Shown: positions 59,331-64,000 of the stretch, piece by piece
Layout: each line of letters begins with the position of its first letter
Numbering within the stretch: position 1 is the first letter of the stretch
From: Blattamonas nauphoetae
Taxonomy: Eukaryota; Preaxostyla; Oxymonadida
Length of the DNA: 64,000 nt
Assembly: GCA_033064195.1 (NCBI GenBank)
Contig: JARBJD010000016.1
Span: 310,001-374,000, forward strand
Reading direction: 5' to 3'
Made by a program: the position numbers and the translations under genes
Notes under the pieces: generated by a model
What the model was told of the DNA's origin: nothing
Databases searched by the model: none
Seen by the model: the letters and a program-made list of their open reading frames with translations, nothing else

Positions 59331-59795
59331 ATCGAAGATTCTGTGCCACTTTAATCCGATTCGGAAGAACCAGAAGAAAGTTTAGAGGTAGACGATGGAG
59401 CAATGACTATCCGGATCATCCGACTACCATTGTTGGAGCTCGCTTTTTTCAGATCGCATTGTCAACTCTCAATCTTGATTCTTATCTAGCTGTCCCTGAT
59501 GATCTGGAGCGATCATTGACGGGTTCTTTTGTTGAAGATAAACTCAGAGGTGCGATGAATTATCCAAATGAAACAATGACAAGAGTACGACCGATACATG
59601 ACAATTCTGATTTTCTTCTATGCTTCTCAACACAACGAAGTGGATGTCCAACAAACTGTAATGTAGGCATGGGCAGCGGTCGGTCCGACTACTCGTCGAC
59701 CGACCGACTGCTTTTCAGGAGGATCGTCCCCTTTTCTGACATTTTGGTTCATTGTATTCTAATGATCGCTGATTTCACGTTAAAACGGAATATTT

Positions 59796-60235
59796 GCAAG
59801 AATTTATTGGATATTTGTGGGATTAGTGGTCTATTCTCATCGAAGGTCTTTGTCATGTGATCAACAGTGTGTGATTTGGGATGATCACAGAATCAACGAA
59901 AATTGACAGAAATAACACGTGCATCAAAAAGAAGGAGTTCAGCGAGATGTGATAGGATCAATGGAGAGTGTGAACAAGTTGTCCACTCGTCAATGATGTT
60001 GCTCTCCCCTGCTCCCCGTCTGCTCGATTTGCTTTTCTCTTCCATCTTACCCTCTTTTTGTCCACATCTTGTGCAATGATCGCTTTCTATCCAGTTCAGC
60101 TTTATTTTATTGCATTTCTTCCTTCTATTCATCGGCGTGTTGTATTCCGACTTCCAATTGCACAATTTCATTCTTCTGTCTGATTTATTGCTGATTTCAT
60201 TCGTGTTATAGATGTTTCAATAAACCGAACTTTTC
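59796..60235. other. spacer between the inverted repeat and foldback copy C
   Basis: No gene supported. A 92-codon minus-strand ORF (59893-60171) is rich in Lys, Asn and Ser and shows no domain. There is no clear continuation of the pogo fragment interrupted on the left side. Confidence 0.4.
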
Positions 60236-60779
60236 ATAAACCCGTAACATGGGGCTTGAAAAATATACATTGGTCAAACTAAGAACAATAAAATTTGGGT
60301 CCGCGACGAAACCCCTGTGTCGGGAGAAAACCTCAAAATACTCTCTTTTGCCCGATAAAAAAAATCGTTTCGGTAATATCTTCACAACCCATGAACCGAT
60401 TTCGATGGAATTTTTCACAAACACGTTTTTTTGGTGAAATGAACATTTTGAAAAAAATTTGGAGAAAAAATTCTGGATATTTGGGAAAATGGAAAAAAAC
60501 CCATATTTTTCTCGACAAAAAATTCTTAGAAAAAAAAATCTTTTATTTTTTGAGCAGCTTTTGTCGAGAACTTTACGATCACAATGCATTTTATTTGATT
60601 CAAAACGGATGGCTGGTTGTGGAGAAAAATGGGGAAAAAGTTGAGAAAAATGTGTGGACGCCTAAAGGAAACAGTATTTTGAGGTTTTCTCCCGACACAG
60701 GGGTTTCGGCGCGGAACCAATTTTTGTTTTTCTTAGTTTGACCAATGTCTATTTTTCAAGCCCCATGTTACGGGTTTTT
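60236..60779. repeat. AT-rich foldback repeat, copy C (best preserved)
   Basis: About 544 bp with terminal inverted repeats of about 110 bp, roughly 90 percent identical by eye: AACCCGTAACATGGGGCTTG at the left and CAAGCCCCATGTTACGGGTT at the right, continuing through a shared CTTAGTTTGACCAATGT, GACACAGGGG and TTGAGGTTTTCTC. The interior is A/T-rich with partial symmetry and no coding capacity. It is typical of a non-autonomous foldback/MITE. No clear target duplication is seen. Confidence 0.75.
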
Positions 60780-61759
60780 GAATATGTACGGGTTATTGAC
60801 ACTACTATTACTTCTCTCTTCTTCCCTTCGACGTTGTTCTACTTCCACTTGCAATCATTTCTCTTCCTCCTTTGTTTTCTCCGTCGCTCGTCACTTCCAC
60901 TGGATCCAACTCCTTCTTTCCCATTGTTCTCGGTTGTCTCCTGAATCAATCACTTTTTCTGCGTCACACGTTGAAGATCGTCATTCGTGATGGCTTCCGA
61001 TTCTCCGCGCTTATTCCTTTCTTTGATTGGGTATCTTCACTCTTCGGTTTTAGAATGAGTCTTCTTAATCGTTTCATCGGGTGCTTGCCGATTGTGCTGC
61101 TCATTTTGTGTATGGACTCGTGTCTCCCGTCTGAGATGCTTGATTCGTGCTTTCTGTTCGTCTGAATGATTTCCGGGACATTGTCGTTCTTCAATTCATC
61201 CTTCTTCGGTTTCGTCCTTTCATTCCTCTTTCTTCTTTTTATTGGAGATCAAATGGAAATCGTCCAAATTGTTCTTCTTCTTGTCCAAGTCTGCTAGCAA
61301 TGTTCTCACGGATCGCTCATACTCAACTCTGTCTCTCTTCCCCACTCAAATTTTTTTAGTTGTTGTTCTCTTCCTGTTGCCTAGGTATTCTTTTTCCGTT
61401 TGTTGTCGTCAAGATCTTTCTTCTCTTCTTCTGACTTCATCGCTTCGTCGATTATTTTCCATAATTCGGGAATAATCGTAATGTCTTCCGCTTTTGGCCA
61501 GATTTCATCTGATCGTTTGAGGTTTTCATCGGGGATCTTTGGATCTTGGTGACCATTCGCTGTTGGGAGGAACAAAGTGGGTTGAAAAGGAGGGAATGCA
61601 AGTAATGATCATTTGACAATGGACTAGAGTGAGAGAGAAGGGCAAGGATGAGGACGAATAAAAGAAGTGTACTGAAGATGATGATTGAGTCGAGGATCTT
61701 CAGAGAAGAAGAATAGAAGAATGGAACAGAAGAAGAAGGAGAGACAAAGCAATGAAGTG
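60780..61759. other. low-complexity stretch with one coding-like minus exon
   Basis: Mostly T/C-rich on the plus strand, with no gene recognised. One minus-strand segment at about 61381-61565 reads PKIPDENLKRSDEIWPKAED then IIPELWKIIDEAMKSEEEKK and ends in a basic tail. It looks like a real exon, preceded by a pyrimidine-AG acceptor, but no first exon could be joined. Confidence 0.35.
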
Positions 61760-62515
61760 AGCCTCGCATAGCAAAAAACTACTGCCAAGGTGTTGATCGT
61801 CAACAACTTAGAAAGAGAGCTGCAACTGATGCTACTGGTTTCACATTCATGGTTCCATCTGATCGAAGCGAAATTGCTGGTGGTGAAGAAGGTTTTTCCA
61901 CAGATGAGTCAGTCAACATTGTCTTCAGAGGAACCCCAATCAATCAGGAATTTGATGCCTATTTCTTATCAACCAAAGAAGGACCTCCTCCACCAATACT
62001 GGCATCACATCAGGCAACATTTTGGTTGTTCTGGATTGAAGATGGACAACCACGAGTGCGAAATGTCATTGATCGTCGACTCCAAGAAGCATATGAAGAA
62101 GTGATGAGAGGTAATTACGAATCAAATATGTTTTTTTTATTTTTGCTAAAAACAACAATGGTGAAGCGTTACTTCTCAATTCAGAATTCTCACACTGCTC
62201 AATTACCTCCTGATTTTACCAATTCAAGAAAACAAAAAAAACATCTACTTTCTCGACTGCAAACTCATTCATGTGAAAGAAGAGATTAGTGATGCATCGA
62301 CAGTGATATCAAAAGACATTCCTCAACACATAACAATTCATGGTGATTGGATCCAGACTGACGCATTCAATGATTCATTTGTTGCTTTCTGTAACGAACA
62401 GATTGCGAAGCGAAAGAAGTGGGAATGTAGTACGCGACAATCGATAGTGAAGATCTGGTTCAAAGACAGTTCTGGCGAATCAATTGAGATGGAGACAACA
62501 GAGACAATCAATTGA
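61760..62515 (+). CDS. unidentified two- or three-exon gene with WWE-like segment
   Basis: Open frame from about 61768 (YCQGVDRQQLRKRAATDATG, then MVPSDRSEIAGGEEGF) to ATFWLFWIEDGQPRVRNVID, RRLQEAYEEVMR, which resembles the W...W...I..AY spacing of a WWE domain. An intron of about 100 nt (donor GTAATT near 62112 or GTGATG near 62101) leads to KKNIYFLDCKLIHVKEEISD and KKWECSTRQSIVKIWFKDSS, ending at 62515. The start codon and exact junction are unresolved. It may be a host gene or a passenger of the neighbouring element, and it converges on that element with almost no gap. Confidence 0.45.
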
Positions 62516-63467
62516 AAAATAACCAAAGAGTACAAGGAATTTCTAGTTGATCTGATGTTGGAATACTAACCAGTGAATTATATTGTTGCATTCGTTCATT
62601 TTTGATTGACTGTGGTTGTCCGACAATAGAGCACAATTCCTGAATAGCTTCGATGCAGAAACAGGAGAGTTCTACAGAATCAACTTGAAGACAATCTGGA
62701 TTGGAATCATTCACGACTTCAGGCAATATTTCTTGGATCTGTTGTGCAGACACACCAATGTGTTTCTTCCCACTTTCCTTCTTCAAGCATTCACATTTCT
62801 CTTGAAGTTCTTCAAGTGTTCTTCATCAGTCTCGCTCTCTATTTGCTTCGTCACTTTGTTGATCTTCGAGTCAAATGTATTGAACTGAAACTGCACGATT
62901 TCAACAGTATTCAGTTGTTCAAGAACATCAGGGAATGGTTCAATATTTCTTTTCACTCGTCTGTCTGACAGTTGAGAAAAACTTCCTGTTGTGGATATTG
63001 AAAACACTCCTGAACCTGTGTCCTCGTCGTAATAATACAAAACTGGTTTGTCACAGGGAGACCACATGATAATTTCCGTCACCGTTGAACTGACTTCCTG
63101 AAGTTTCTGCTAGTGATTGCGAAATCGAAACGCCAGTTGAAAATGTTGATGATGGATATGTTCCAGGATACTTCGGAAGTGATCCATCTGATATATACAA
63201 CTTCGCCACACTCAAATTGATCAATCATCCAATTTCTGGTGTCGCGATACCTGCAGAACAACTGATTGATCCATTTGTGCTCACCACTTTTTGGATTGTA
63301 GAGATCGCTGTCTTGTGTGCTTCTGTTGTCTTCTGAAGTGAGTCAATTACTGATGAATTCTCGTTGGTCGTCGAGAGATGATGATCAATCATTGTCTCAA
63401 TCTTTTGTGAATCGTAATTTTGTCGATTCATTGTTGGTTGCTCTTTCATTGAAATTAAAAAATGCAA
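62508..63467 (-). mobile_element. virus-like fossil with peptidase S74 intramolecular-chaperone domain
   Basis: The minus strand carries SDRRVKRNIEPF followed by a long helix and, further on, KKHIGVSAQQIQEILPEVV. This is the SDxRxKxNI...GxxAQEVxxxxPEAV pattern of the self-cleaving chaperone at the C-terminus of phage and giant-virus tail or fibre proteins. The preceding part is Ser/Thr/Gln-rich with helical stretches, as in a fibre stalk. It is spread over about four reading frames, so it is broken, or in part spliced. Age looks moderate. Confidence 0.65.
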
Positions 63468-63654
63468 AAATAGCCGTTGAGTAGTTCCTTTTCATGTTCG
63501 TGTGAGTTTCCTATAGACACCCCGATACCCCTTTGGGGATGATCTATCTCAATCCTTCTCAATGACTGCTACGCTCTCACAGAGAATAGCGAAGTCCTTG
63601 AAGGGATAAGTCTTGGGCGGGCATGATGTACTGTCAATTCTTGGTAATAGATGT

Positions 63655-64000
63655 GTCATGAACCCGATTCTGTCAGCGACCCGGAACCTGGGGCTGAAAC
63701 AAACTGTTTTGGTGAAACTAAGAAAACAATAAACTTCTTGATTTTTCTATCTTGGCGAATCGGAGAAAACCTCAAAATACTTTATACAGAAGGAATACAC
63801 ACATGTTTTCAAGTATTTTCAGCTCGTCTCTCCACGACAAGATATCCGTTATACACCAAATAAAAAGCAATTTAATCGTGAACATTTCAAAAAAGACTCT
63901 CCCAAAAATAAAAAATTGATATTCATGGTTTTAATCATCAACTGTCATTTTCACTTTCATCTTCTCCCATTTGTATCTGCAACTGAGCAAATCTCGTATA
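63655..64000. repeat. AT-rich foldback repeat, copy D (cut by window edge)
   Basis: Begins near GACCCGGAACCTGGGGCTG and shares CTTAG/GTGAAACTAAGAAAACAAT, GGAGAAAACCTCAAAATACT and CCAAATAAAAAGCAATTTA with copies B and C in the same order as copy B. More diverged than C. The right half lies outside the window. Confidence 0.5.

Larger units (their letters stand above)
56693..59795. repeat. giant inverted repeat, 2 x 1524 bp around a 55-bp spacer
   Basis: Arms 56693-58216 and 58272-59795 mirror each other about coordinate 58244: every ORF in the left arm recurs in the right arm on the other strand with identical translation and coordinates summing to 116488 (57156/59332, 57666/58822, 57029/59459). 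Outer identity ends abruptly at an AAATATTCCG/CGGAATATTT boundary, and inner identity ends at AATAATGG/CCATTATT. Flanking sequences differ and no target duplication is seen. Near-zero divergence means a very recent event, gene conversion or an assembly fold-back. Confidence 0.95.

Noticed and set aside
56693-59795. CRISPR array or tandem repeat at the large repeat
   Set aside because: The repeat is inverted, with only two long copies and one spacer.
63515-63545. CCCC-TTT-GGGG hairpin as a terminator
   Set aside because: Only a four-base stem with mismatches beyond it, and such terminators do not apply to nuclear Pol II genes.

Overview
The window is nuclear DNA from a protist that almost certainly builds flagella. 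All three stop codons are used as stops. The first 46.8 kb is very gene-dense: about 27 genes lie within tens to a few hundred bases of each other, many head-to-head or tail-to-tail. Most genes carry several very short GT-AG introns, mostly 31-100 nt (e.g. 34 nt in the RBM22-like gene, 31 nt in an armadillo gene, 36 nt in PRP38). A homologue of the outer-dynein-arm docking factor CCDC151, a dynein light intermediate chain and a probable axonemal protein point to cilia. A metamonad such as an oxymonad would fit the intron style and compactness, but that assignment is inference.

Layout, 0-46.8 kb: edge-truncated gene (-); secreted or membrane kelch protein (-); FANCD2 (-); small coiled-coil gene (-); RBM22-like splicing factor (+); FHA-GAF-nucleotide cyclase (+); proline-rich protein (+); RBMX2 (-); ataxin-2 (+); NAT10 (+); protein with two MRH-like modules (+); WASH subunit strumpellin (-); small gene (+); longin-like protein (-); armadillo protein (-); coiled-coil protein (+); dynein light intermediate chain (-); RMI1 (+); uncertain gene (-); RCC1-like protein (+); unknown (-); LPA1/2-phosphoglycerate-kinase-like protein (-); PRP38 (-); two probable axonemal or unknown genes (-); CCDC151/ODAD3 (-); small uncertain gene (-). 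Several fall into shared pathways: spliceosome (RBM22-like, RBMX2, PRP38), genome maintenance (FANCD2, RMI1), dynein or axoneme (light intermediate chain, ODAD3), endosomal actin (strumpellin) and RNA modification or RNA granules (NAT10, ataxin-2).

From about 46.9 kb to the right edge the character changes. Intact host genes nearly vanish and the DNA is mobile-element debris: a hAT transposase remnant, pogo/Tigger-like DDE pieces, Merlin (ISXO2/IS1595-like) transposase remnants, two tyrosine-recombinase fossils, at least three and probably four copies of an AT-rich foldback repeat, a tRNA-like fragment, and a fossil with a virus-type peptidase S74 chaperone domain. The most striking object is an essentially perfect inverted repeat at 56693-59795, with two 1524-bp arms around a 55-bp spacer and a Merlin transposase fragment in each arm.

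Exon junctions were derived by hand from GT/AG positions, reading phase and family knowledge. Where they could not be resolved this is stated.
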